Positions 19,114-26,717 of a DNA stretch of 27,323 nucleotides are shown here, piece by piece; positions within the stretch are counted from its first letter, which is position 1; the number at the start of each line of letters is the position of its first letter. Source of the stretch: a virus; IMG/VR virus record IMGVR_UViG_3300017613_001216, positions 1-27,323 of that record; one strand, given 5' to 3'. The notes under the pieces are model-generated. The model was given only the letters and a program-made list of their open reading frames with translations, was not told the origin of the DNA and did not search any database. The position numbers were made by a program, and so were the translations under genes.

Positions 19114-19367
19114 TTTTTGACGCAATTCTTGTATTTTTCCCACTCTTCCAAAGCTTTATAAGCTAAAGCGGAATTCCTGCGACGAGCTGCAATTATATCA
19201 AAACAATTATCATGCTTTTCTTCATCCTCGAAATCAGGCCATGCGGGAGGTATACAACTAATTTTAGCTTTCTTGTAAATAGTAATGTATTTAATCTTTG
19301 GTTGGCATGCCCCAATCACTATTAGCACCGCGCCAAGCATCAAGGCAATTATTATTTTTCTTTGCAA
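19101..19367 (-). CDS. Outer-membrane spanin (Rz1-like lipoprotein)
   Basis: 88 aa. The N-terminus MQRKIIIALMLGAVLIVIGA then CQPK is a lipoprotein signal with lipobox IGAC, placing the protein in the outer membrane. The start is a TTG that lies inside the i-spanin gene in another frame, the classic Rz/Rz1 overlap (77 bases). With the i-spanin it would join inner and outer membranes and fuse them at the end of lysis. The mature part is Lys/Glu-rich with extra cysteines, unlike proline-rich lambda Rz1, so the subfamily is unclear. Confidence 0.78.
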   Translation of the reverse strand: MQRKIIIALMLGAVLIVIGACQPKIKYITIYKKAKISCIPPAWPDFEDEEKHDNCFDIIAARRRNSALAYKALEEWEKYKNCVKNQSD

Positions 19368-19656
19368 CTTCCACTATCTCCGTTATTTTTACAATCTTTA
19401 CTTTAGTTTTGGCCTTTATTTTCTTCGCGGCTTCTTGCTGTTCTTTGAGCGCTTCATCCATCTTTATGTATTCCTCATTCATGTCTATAGCTGATTGCAA
19501 TTCAATATCCTTTATCTGAGCCTCAAAATGTAGCTTTTGAATCTTGATATCGTGTGCAAGGTCGCTTGATTTGGATTTGTAGTAGAATGTGAAGAAGATC
19601 AGCACTGAGATTAAAGCGAAGTTACACGCGATTATTATTGTCTTGAGTTGAAACAT
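19291..19656 (-). CDS. Inner-membrane spanin (Rz-like)
   Basis: 121 aa. One N-terminal membrane anchor (residues about 6-25) is followed by a long charged coiled coil (ELQSAIDMNEEYIKMDEALK, then EQQEAAKKIKAKTKVKIVKI), as in lambda Rz. Its C-terminus would meet the o-spanin in the periplasm. Its 3' part overlaps the o-spanin gene, and its start overlaps the holin-like stop (TAATG). Confidence 0.78.
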   Translation of the reverse strand: MFQLKTIIIACNFALISVLIFFTFYYKSKSSDLAHDIKIQKLHFEAQIKDIELQSAIDMNEEYIKMDEALKEQQEAAKKIKAKTKVKIVKITEIVEVAKKNNNCLDAWRGANSDWGMPTKD

Positions 19657-19853
19657 TACTGCCTCTTATCTATGTTGTGTTTAATTACATTTCTGCCTAG
19701 AACAATACTGCACATTCCGCCGAACCAATAGAGCAAGCCTATGCTTTTCTCTATTCTTTCTGGGAAAAATAACAGTACTATTGTAATTACAAGGCACGCA
19801 ATCCACACTATAAAACTTCGCCACCCTTGAAATATCTCTTTTTTATTTTCCAT
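19656..19853 (-). CDS. Probable holin (two membrane helices)
   Basis: 65 aa with hydrophobic helices at about 14-30 (FIVWIACLVITIVLLFF) and 38-52 (IGLLYWFGGMCSIVL), a charged loop with PERIEK, and a basic tail NVIKHNIDKRQ. This size, topology and place beside the spanins fit a small holin that opens the inner membrane. AGGAG precedes ATG 19853. No family-level match is claimed. Confidence 0.6.
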   Translation of the reverse strand: MENKKEIFQGWRSFIVWIACLVITIVLLFFPERIEKSIGLLYWFGGMCSIVLGRNVIKHNIDKRQ

Positions 19854-20364
19854 TGTTTTCTCCTATAACGTTCAGGATATTATCATGGTAATTGTATTCA
19901 TGCTTTAAGAATCGCACAATGTCTTCAATGGAATTAAAAACCTTGGTGAATCCGTAATCACAAAGCAAATACCGCCCTTCCATTTCCAGCACGCAAGTAA
20001 CATGGGAGTTCCAGATTCTCCACCCATCGCAGATATACAACTTGAATCCTGATATGTTGTTTTCTTTAGCCCACAGTAGCCACGTTTCCGCTGTATCGTC
20101 ACAATCTGCACCAAACAAAGGATTGGTATGATTGCTTAAACAAAAGTAGTGGCGTGGATCTTCAATAGTGTAATCCAAGGCGCCCCAGAGCGGATCCGAT
20201 TTGTAAGGATATGCATTGATCACATCCGCAAACTGCTCTAAGGGTAGTTGCTTGAATCTATTCCAAGAATCGTTTTTGCTAAAAGTATGTTTAAAAAGAT
20301 TGTAAAAGAAAGCGCTGGTAATCGGTCTAATGAATTTTACGCAAAAATGAAAAATGTATTTCAA
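19843..20364 (-). CDS. Transglutaminase-like cysteine protease in the lysis cassette
   Basis: 173 aa. The catalytic triad of the transglutaminase-like/papain fold is visible: Cys88 in GADCDDTAETW, His121 in SHVTCVL and Asp136 in CDYG. The N-terminus has a hydrophobic, basic stretch (FCVKFIRPITSAFFYNLF). The only good start is TTG 20364, seven bases after AGGAAG and overlapping the Lys-rich gene stop. Its position between holin and membrane protein suggests a cell-wall or cross-link cleaving role, possibly as the lytic enzyme. No muramidase or amidase motif is seen. The fold call is good; the substrate is inference. Confidence 0.7.
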   Translation of the reverse strand: MKYIFHFCVKFIRPITSAFFYNLFKHTFSKNDSWNRFKQLPLEQFADVINAYPYKSDPLWGALDYTIEDPRHYFCLSNHTNPLFGADCDDTAETWLLWAKENNISGFKLYICDGWRIWNSHVTCVLEMEGRYLLCDYGFTKVFNSIEDIVRFLKHEYNYHDNILNVIGENNGK

Positions 20365-20513
20365 GCCTTCTTCCTCTTAACTGTTGATTTCTTCTTCGCC
20401 TGCATACCGCCAGAAGCTCCTCCACCCTTTTTAGGCGTCAGTTTCTTTTTCGGCTGCTTTGCTTTTGCCTTTGGCTTTTTATTTAAAGCGCCTGTTTTCT
20501 TCTTTTCTGCCAT
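20361..20513 (-). CDS. Lysine-rich 50-aa protein
   Basis: MAEKKKTGALNKKPKAKAKQ then PKKKLTPKKGGGASGG and a KKK/KRKK tail: 19 Lys and one Arg in 50 residues with one acidic residue. It resembles the tails of histone H1 and could bind nucleic acid or the anionic membrane or wall. It starts inside the end of the coiled-coil gene and its stop overlaps the TTG of the transglutaminase-like gene. It is too small for common gene-length cut-offs. Role unknown. Confidence 0.55.
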   Translation of the reverse strand: MAEKKKTGALNKKPKAKAKQPKKKLTPKKGGGASGGMQAKKKSTVKRKKA

Positions 20514-20881
20514 CCCTTAACCTCACCGAACGATAGTTTTTTATTAACGTATTTTTCCTTCTGTATGCTTAGAGCACCTCGCTTTGACTCAAGGCGAAAC
20601 ACGCGCTTTTCAAGGCTGTTCACGCGCATAATGACCCCTTTATGTCCTGACTCTAAAGCTGTTCCGCGCGCCCAGAATTCTTTGTCATTCTCTGCAGATC
20701 TTTCAAGCTTTTTAGTGATTTTATTGAGAGCCAAGATAATATACGAAATGTCTTTTCTAACGCTCTGAACCTCGTAAGCTGTTGACTCAAACCTAGATGT
20801 GATCCAAAATGTGCATGCAATGAGAACGCTGCAAATAGAGCAGACCGTAACAATGTTAACTGATAATTTTTTGATTTCCAT
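20483..20881 (-). CDS. Membrane-anchored coiled-coil protein
   Basis: 132 aa. One membrane helix (about 8-27, VNIVTVCSICSVLIACTFWI) and a helical tail with heptads (VNSLEKRVFRLESKR). It is first in the lysis cassette after the 20944 promoter. Size and order recall XhlA-like and other accessory lysis proteins, but the membrane helix is N-terminal here, so I do not assign it. ATG 20881 is preferred to the start nine bases upstream. Confidence 0.55.
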   Translation of the reverse strand: MEIKKLSVNIVTVCSICSVLIACTFWITSRFESTAYEVQSVRKDISYIILALNKITKKLERSAENDKEFWARGTALESGHKGVIMRVNSLEKRVFRLESKRGALSIQKEKYVNKKLSFGEVKGWQKRRKQAL

Positions 20882-20916
20882 ACTCGCCACCCGAAATTTT
20901 TATTAACCCTTCTAAC

Positions 20917-20944
20917 ATTATACTTACTTTAATCTTTTTGTCTA
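20917..20944 (-). promoter_or_regulatory. Sigma70-type promoter for the lysis cassette
   Basis: TAGACA (20944-20939), 16-bp spacer, perfect TATAAT (20922-20917) on the minus strand. It begins just after the stop of the 191-aa gene, giving the lysis cassette its own transcription start apart from virion genes. Confidence 0.6.
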
Positions 20945-21520
20945 TTATTTCCGCTCTTCTTCATAAACACCATTAGCTATATCTGCATACAGTGCGTCCC
21001 TTGTTACTTTTTCAGATCTTAAATCATAAGGTGTATCAATGTTATTATCCTTTAAGTACTTCTTAACATTCACCCACGTCAACGATTCTAGCTCTACAAT
21101 TGATTTAATAAAGTATTCTTCCTCTTTACTTTTTGGAGACTCAAATAAATTATCCTTACCGCCAAATTTACCAAGAAAAGCCTCAAGTTGATCATTGGTT
21201 GCGATCTCTTCCCAAACAGCAGAACTAGAACCTATCTTCAGCATAGCCTTATCTTTAGCAAGATTGATCCTGTAAAGAGAATAATTTCTGAATGTATTCA
21301 CATGGTTAGGCGCAATGTCAAAATTCTCTGAGCTCAAAACGAGCTCGTCCAGTGCTGCAACATCAACCTCAATCCATGCATTGACTCCGTGTATCTTGTG
21401 GTTAGGGCTGTCAATTAATGCTTTTATTTCCAGCATCGTATACCCGTCTACCATTACAGCATTGGAACTGATCTTGTCCCCATGCCTCCTCTTATCAAAT
21501 AATATTTCTGTTTTACTCAT
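20945..21520 (-). CDS. 191-aa hypothetical protein, virion region
   Basis: MSKTEILFDKRRHGDKISSN at the start; beta-rich N-terminal half (VNAWIEVDVAALDELVLSSE) and helical C-terminal half (FIKSIVELESLTWVNVKKYL then KDNNIDTPYDLRSE). GGAGGG lies before the ATG. It follows fibre-region genes on the same strand and may be a virion or fibre-assembly protein; this is inferred from position only. Confidence 0.6.
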   Translation of the reverse strand: MSKTEILFDKRRHGDKISSNAVMVDGYTMLEIKALIDSPNHKIHGVNAWIEVDVAALDELVLSSENFDIAPNHVNTFRNYSLYRINLAKDKAMLKIGSSSAVWEEIATNDQLEAFLGKFGGKDNLFESPKSKEEEYFIKSIVELESLTWVNVKKYLKDNNIDTPYDLRSEKVTRDALYADIANGVYEEERK

Positions 21521-21529
21521 TATACCCTC

Positions 21530-22177
21530 CTATTTTGAATATTCATCTTGTGAGCCTAATGTATCTTTTTGAAAGTGTACGTCGAACTCGTCAACAAACT
21601 GTGTGCCAAGTCCACTATCTGAGCTGCCGAAAAGCCCCGATGTATCAGCACTGTCTCTAAAAAAAACATAATGAATCTTGAGAGATAAACCGTTTGTATT
21701 GTCATAGCCGCTCATGTCGATTGCTGGAAAAAGAGTTATTTGGTCCAAGTTACCTGACGTATAAGTAAAAGCATTGGAGCTTCCTTTGACTAGAGTGTGA
21801 TTAGTGTAGCCAGTTTCTTTAACTCTTGCAACTCCTGTGTCAATTACTTTATAAGCTAGCAACCAATTTGGCATAGCTGAACTATTTTGGATCCAATGTA
21901 TATGGGGGTGCAGGTCGGTTCCTGCTTTCCAGCAGTGCAGCATCTGGTCCTTCATGCTGACGGGGTCGCCCGGATACTGTGCGTTGCTTTGAAAGTCTAT
22001 CCCGCCGTTGAAATAATTGTAGTCCAGCCTTCCCGCACTTACATCAATTCTATTGCCCGTGAAAGGGAACTTACTGTCATCAAAGACTGTGTCCTCCATT
22101 GTCAAAGGCACAGCACCGCTATTAACAATGCCGTCAACATTGGCTGAATTTTTTAGCGCTTCTTTTAAAGTTTTCAT
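21530..22177 (-). CDS. Putative phage structural protein (PHIHW type)
   Basis: 215 aa, beta-rich. The stretch KDQMLHCWKAGTDLHPHIHW then IQNSS resembles a conserved motif (MPHxWKxGSxIxPHxHW) in phage structural proteins near tail genes. RLDYNYFNGGIDF and KIHYVFFRDSAD flank it. ATG 22177 is used; an upstream in-frame start at 22207 overlaps the previous gene and lacks a ribosome site. The exact virion role is unknown. Confidence 0.6.
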   Translation of the reverse strand: MKTLKEALKNSANVDGIVNSGAVPLTMEDTVFDDSKFPFTGNRIDVSAGRLDYNYFNGGIDFQSNAQYPGDPVSMKDQMLHCWKAGTDLHPHIHWIQNSSAMPNWLLAYKVIDTGVARVKETGYTNHTLVKGSSNAFTYTSGNLDQITLFPAIDMSGYDNTNGLSLKIHYVFFRDSADTSGLFGSSDSGLGTQFVDEFDVHFQKDTLGSQDEYSK

Positions 22178-22179
22178 AA

Positions 22180-23115
22180 TTACCCCGTAAAATGTGTTTT
22201 GTACCAAGTACTACCCTGTATAACATCAGCTCCAGCACCGTTCTCCGCTATTATCCTACCACAAAGGACCGCATAGCCAGACAACTCATCAGGAAGGAAA
22301 GCTGGGTGCTCAGTCGGGATATCTGCATCGGCCGCTAATGCAGTACCATAACTTGCCGATCCTAATGTTATGAATGCCTCATTTGGGTTGGTGCCAGCAA
22401 AAAGGCTCTTCCAGATATAGTAAACACCCCACTGATTAGATGTAATTCCAGCCGTCCCACCGCTTGCTACTTGATATGTGTTCGTCAGAAAGCTTGTGCT
22501 TGCTGCTGCTTTTGTCCAGGTCGTAGGCAGAGGCCCAGAACTGTAAGTATAAAGATGCAAATTGTCGGTGCTTGAATCAAAAGCCTGCACCACTCTTGCC
22601 TCTGCGGCTTGGACAGCAACAGTTGAAGCTATTGTCACGTAATTGTTAGCATCGCCGGAGGTCGCCAAAATGGCATTGGGAGCACTCAGAAGATAGATAT
22701 TGTTGGGTCCAGATGAAGCTTTGATAAGCAGCTGAGGCACAGCAGTTTGGCAAACATTCGAAAAGTCTGCGTCTTGGACATTTGAGCCTTCTTTTAGAAA
22801 CGTCACAACAGGAGCCACGGTTGTCAAGCCTGAGCTGAAAACGTAGCTTGAATTATCTGCGCCTAAATTTACAAAAGTAGCCGTCAGCCCGTCTGTAGTT
22901 CTTACAGCTACATAATTATAACCCTCAGATAAAGTTAGAGTATCGCCTGCTACGGCTACCTCTCTCCATAAAAAATTAGTCTCGTCATATATCATCGCTG
23001 TATGCGCCGCTAGTGTTACACTCGTTGAATCAAATGTGTAACCGGACCAGCTCTGCATAAGCCCCGCGCAAAGCTTGCGATTTATGTCAGTGGTCTTAAA
23101 ATAAAATTGCTTCAC
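22180..23115 (-). CDS. Putative tail fibre or receptor-associated protein
   Basis: 311 aa, rich in Ala, Ser, Thr and Gly with repeated beta patterns (AHTAMIYDETNFLWREVAVA and NYVAVRTTDGLTATFVNLG), typical of fibre or baseplate-attached proteins. GTG 23115 follows GGAGGAG with good spacing. Same-strand neighbours are fibre-like. No named family recognised. Confidence 0.58.
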   Translation of the reverse strand: MKQFYFKTTDINRKLCAGLMQSWSGYTFDSTSVTLAAHTAMIYDETNFLWREVAVAGDTLTLSEGYNYVAVRTTDGLTATFVNLGADNSSYVFSSGLTTVAPVVTFLKEGSNVQDADFSNVCQTAVPQLLIKASSGPNNIYLLSAPNAILATSGDANNYVTIASTVAVQAAEARVVQAFDSSTDNLHLYTYSSGPLPTTWTKAAASTSFLTNTYQVASGGTAGITSNQWGVYYIWKSLFAGTNPNEAFITLGSASYGTALAADADIPTEHPAFLPDELSGYAVLCGRIIAENGAGADVIQGSTWYKTHFTG

Positions 23116-23125
23116 CTTCTCCTCC

Positions 23126-25342
23126 CTATTCTTCAGTGAAAATTACTTGGTTGTTAATGTCCATGCTCGGGTCGCCGTCAACATCGATCACAATATTGTC
23201 TTGCTGTCCAATGAACTTAGCAAGTTTGATACTGTTTGATCCTGTCGGTTCATACCCCTGTTTATATATTAGGAGATTTTTATATTGATACGGTACTGTA
23301 ACATCTTGAAAAGCATATGTTGGGAGAGCGCCCGCATCGTAAGCTGCTACCATATCTGCATAGCCAATTGGCACCGCATAACCTGTTGCTGCATTGTGGA
23401 ATATTTCAGCTGGGTCGTTGTCTTTGAGAGCTTGCGGTACTCCCGCTGCTACAACTGTGAAGAAGCAATCTGAGCCGCCAGCATCGGTTGAATCAGATTC
23501 TAGCTTACCATCAATAGTTCCAGAGGCTATAAGTGAGTCGTTTTCAAAATTCAAAGTACACCTACGAGAGAAAAGACCGGATGAAAGCGGAATGTCATAT
23601 GTGTCAATTAGATTATACGTGTCTGAATTGCTTATTGTGTTTATGGTTATGGCAGTGTCACTAGCGTTACGATAACTCACATAAAAATTACTCTTATTTG
23701 ATGAAGTTACTTGAAAAGCATCGGCAACTTTAGTGTCCAAGTTTTGAGTAAACAAAAGACTTAGATCAGAGATCTTAAACATTAAAATTTGCCTATAAGC
23801 ACCATTATCTGTGGGAATCAATATTCTATCCTCGGTGCAGGAATATGCAGCCCTGCCACGATTTGTGAAAATATTACTAGTAGTATAGGAAGAAATATTA
23901 GATTTGTCAACCTTGATCACACACCCCTGTGTAGATGTGAAATCATCAATGGTTATAAGAGCATGAGTGCTGTTAAGACACACACTAGTGGCTTGATAAT
24001 AGCTGCCTAAACCAGTTTTAACCGGTGTTGATGTGCTGACACTACTGAAATCATGGTTGGTCTTATAAATTATCCCTCTACCATATGTGTTGTAATCTTT
24101 ATACCCTACTATGAAAACATTTGAAGCATCGCAAGCAATCGACGTAAAGTATTTCTCCTCCCCTGCTGCATCAGTTGGAGTCCAAGTGTAATTAATTGTT
24201 CCATCTAAACTCACATTTTTAACAGTATCATCCGAGAGGGTAAGATTATTGTTGTTTTCAGAAATCCAGAATAATGTTTCTGAGCTGCTATCATAAGCGA
24301 CCATGCTTTCAGTAAAAAGAGTAGAATCATTGTCGCCAAATAATATCCATTGCTTTGTAAAAGTTGAGTCGAGTTTGGCTAAAAAAGATCTGTAAGTAGA
24401 TGTCACACCGGTGGCCTCACCCAAGAAAGTCGAGCCAGCAGTCCTTCCAGCTACATAATAGGCATTACCTATCTTTATTGTGTCTGCCAATCTATCATCC
24501 AAATCACTACCGAACTGAAAACCATTGAAAGTAGCGTCGGTCTCAAATGACACCTTCGTCTCTGCTCCATTGTGCCAGTAACCAGCAGGTTGTGTTAATG
24601 CGTTGCCATCTGCTGCTGCTGAACCATCCAATAGTGCAGGGATTTTAACAGCACCAGAAAGCCTGTAGCCGTTGAGGAGGTTGTAGTGATATTTATCCTG
24701 TGTCGACCAAGTTAAGTTGGTGCCTGTTCCGTGATTTGAGTTGCCGGAGATGTCGTGGACTGTGGAGCCGGAGCCTTCGGAGAAAGTGTACTTAGCTTTA
24801 TATGATCCACTTTCTACTACTCCAACGTTCCAGAAATCCGCCGTGGAGTCGAACCCAGTACCTAAATGCAGCGCTCTATTAAATGTTAATGTCCCAGCTG
24901 CGGAAACATTTTTAGTCACGCTTTCTGTGCTAGTAGATCCGTTTAAATCTGTTAAAGTTGATGTGAAATTATTTGTACCTGTTGCATTTCCGTCATACGC
25001 CACCGATATATAATAGGATTTACCTGTTGTGCCAGCTAGTGAAAAATCAATATTACCAACGCCATTCCAATTCAAGCGGATTCGAGTAGTAGTTAGGTAA
25101 AAAAAACTGGCGAATGGATTCGCACCTAAAGCATATGCATTAGTGCCTAACACACAATTGAACTCTAATTTAAAAGCATTATCTTTCGTGAGATTCACAT
25201 TGCTTATAGATAGGTACTTTGACGTGCCGTCGCACGAAGTACAATTGCTCTGCACCAGCCTGCCATTTTCCGCATCAGGTGTAAGTGCTCTGTCTATCGT
25301 ATATAGGCCGTCAGAGGAGTAGCCTTTCTTTTTATTCAGCAC
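23126..25342 (-). CDS. Large tail fibre/adhesin with LamG-like domain
   Basis: At least 738 aa. The first 200 residues (GTSKYLSISNVNLTKDNAFK and, later, YTFSEGSGSTVHDISGNSNH) are a concanavalin-like LamG/laminin-G jelly roll, a common carbohydrate-binding fold. The middle has repeated beta segments (FIVGYKDYNTYGRG, LISIDDFTS-type blades) compatible with a beta-propeller. GTG 25342 is the first normal start, but the frame is open and protein-like further upstream (LPPDSSNLLVWV), with AGGAG five bases before an in-frame CTC at about 25372. The true start is therefore unsettled. Likely receptor binding. Confidence 0.7.
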   Translation of the reverse strand: MLNKKKGYSSDGLYTIDRALTPDAENGRLVQSNCTSCDGTSKYLSISNVNLTKDNAFKLEFNCVLGTNAYALGANPFASFFYLTTTRIRLNWNGVGNIDFSLAGTTGKSYYISVAYDGNATGTNNFTSTLTDLNGSTSTESVTKNVSAAGTLTFNRALHLGTGFDSTADFWNVGVVESGSYKAKYTFSEGSGSTVHDISGNSNHGTGTNLTWSTQDKYHYNLLNGYRLSGAVKIPALLDGSAAADGNALTQPAGYWHNGAETKVSFETDATFNGFQFGSDLDDRLADTIKIGNAYYVAGRTAGSTFLGEATGVTSTYRSFLAKLDSTFTKQWILFGDNDSTLFTESMVAYDSSSETLFWISENNNNLTLSDDTVKNVSLDGTINYTWTPTDAAGEEKYFTSIACDASNVFIVGYKDYNTYGRGIIYKTNHDFSSVSTSTPVKTGLGSYYQATSVCLNSTHALITIDDFTSTQGCVIKVDKSNISSYTTSNIFTNRGRAAYSCTEDRILIPTDNGAYRQILMFKISDLSLLFTQNLDTKVADAFQVTSSNKSNFYVSYRNASDTAITINTISNSDTYNLIDTYDIPLSSGLFSRRCTLNFENDSLIASGTIDGKLESDSTDAGGSDCFFTVVAAGVPQALKDNDPAEIFHNAATGYAVPIGYADMVAAYDAGALPTYAFQDVTVPYQYKNLLIYKQGYEPTGSNSIKLAKFIGQQDNIVIDVDGDPSMDINNQVIFTEE

Positions 25343-25383
25343 CCAAACTAAGAGGTTGCTCGAATCAGGCGGGAGCTGTTCTC

Positions 25384-25839
25384 CTAACCGAGCAGTTGAA
25401 AAGCCGTCATACCGAAGTTGACAAGGTATGCTGAGCCACCCTCCTGCAGCGTAATAACTACCTGAAAATGCGTTGCTGCTGGTATTGCTGCGTCATCGTC
25501 TGCGGTCACTTGCTGATTTTCAAAAGCACCGGCAACAATGGCGGAGTATGTTTTTTGTACAGTGGCTTTCAATACTGAATCAGCCCCGTCGTAGCTCTGT
25601 TTGTAAAAATTGATGTCCACAGTTGCGCCTGTTGGGATGTCAGCGTTGGCTGTAGCGTCCGATTTTAGTGCAGGACATATCAAATCAAAATCAAAAATAT
25701 TACGGCCGTTGAGCTCGAATTTTTCAGAAGTGATAACCTCTGTTCCGGATCCTGCATCGATTATACGCGCATCTTCCTCAATCCAGATTACGCCCGCGCC
25801 GATCATTTTTCCTTCGTGTTGTCTTGTGTTGTTTGGCAT
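25384..25839 (-). CDS. Virion-associated beta-rich protein
   Basis: 151 aa with strands such as GAGVIWIEEDARIIDAGSGT and THFQVVITLQEGGSAYLVNF and an alanine-rich loop (TANADIPTGATVD). The build suggests a small jelly-roll-like virion protein. AAGAGGTACAAC precedes the ATG. The fibre gene follows after its stop, in the -1 frame relative to it. Unassigned. Confidence 0.58.
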   Translation of the reverse strand: MPNNTRQHEGKMIGAGVIWIEEDARIIDAGSGTEVITSEKFELNGRNIFDFDLICPALKSDATANADIPTGATVDINFYKQSYDGADSVLKATVQKTYSAIVAGAFENQQVTADDDAAIPAATHFQVVITLQEGGSAYLVNFGMTAFQLLG

Positions 25840-25853
25840 GTTGTACCTCTTTA

Positions 25854-26708
25854 TTAGAATGAATTATAAATTTCTGCCCATGCTGAACCAGTATAATACC
25901 GGTAAGCTCCGCCATCCTGGATTATGCTTGACCCCACTACTGAGCCCGGCGATTTATTAGTAACGGTCGAGTTATTGTCAATCGTCCAATCGTCAGTATA
26001 GCCGTTGCAATTTAACCCCGTGCTAAAAACTTTGCTATTGTTTGAAACCAAAACACCAGAAGCTCCGGCGCCGTAGTCAATTAAACCTATGCCGTCAAGG
26101 TAAACATTCGGGCAACCGTAAAAATTGATAGCATCGCCTCCGCCACTGCTATCAACAGTCGTTGAGTCAATTATTATAGGGCCTGTGCAATCCTGAAAAA
26201 CTACGGATGGACTTCCGCCAGTACCAGAAGCCCAGATGCTATCTAGTAGTATATTGCAGTGCACGGATCTAAAATCAAGTGTTATGCCGCTCGATTGCAG
26301 ATAATCCGAGCCTGTAGCGCTAGCTATTTCGAGAATTCCGGACGACTTACCAAAATTATATAAATCCAGTGATCCGGCTATCATGCCAGGGACCGTTTTT
26401 GTAATATTGATCGTTAATGTAATTCCGTCTGCGATACAATCAATTTCGTCTATTATAGTCTGCGCCGCCGGAACATCGGCAACGGAGGTCAAGTGTAGAG
26501 TGGTGTTAGCTCTCAAGGTCCTGTCTTCTACAGCTTTTAAATAATCGACCCACTGTGAAATTCTATTAGTGATCCAATTCCAATTGACCGCCAAGGGTGT
26601 TGAGCCAGTAGCATAACCATTAGTCTTTAAACTAGCCGGGTCCGTAATGTTTGTTGTGTTATCTGGAATCCACCCAATAACATCAGTCGGTTGATTAGGG
26701 TAAGCCAT
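25854..26708 (-). CDS. Tail fibre-like protein with possible beta-helix
   Basis: 284 aa. The N-terminal part (LAVNWNWITNRISQWVDYLK) looks like an attachment and trimerisation helix. The middle is a ladder of short strands with repeated turns (SVVFQDCTGPIIIDSTTVDS, INFYGCPNVYLDGIGLID), as in right-handed beta-helix fibres. The end YRYYTGSAWAEIY is common in phage fibres. AGGAGGAATTA precedes the ATG. It follows the DUF2612 gene, the usual order of baseplate then fibre. Confidence 0.65.
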   Translation of the reverse strand: MAYPNQPTDVIGWIPDNTTNITDPASLKTNGYATGSTPLAVNWNWITNRISQWVDYLKAVEDRTLRANTTLHLTSVADVPAAQTIIDEIDCIADGITLTINITKTVPGMIAGSLDLYNFGKSSGILEIASATGSDYLQSSGITLDFRSVHCNILLDSIWASGTGGSPSVVFQDCTGPIIIDSTTVDSSGGGDAINFYGCPNVYLDGIGLIDYGAGASGVLVSNNSKVFSTGLNCNGYTDDWTIDNNSTVTNKSPGSVVGSSIIQDGGAYRYYTGSAWAEIYNSF

Positions 26709-26717
26709 TAATTCCTC

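Noticed and set aside
22180-23115. Assignment to a named receptor-binding family
   Set aside because: Composition and place suggest fibre region but no family motif could be read with confidence.
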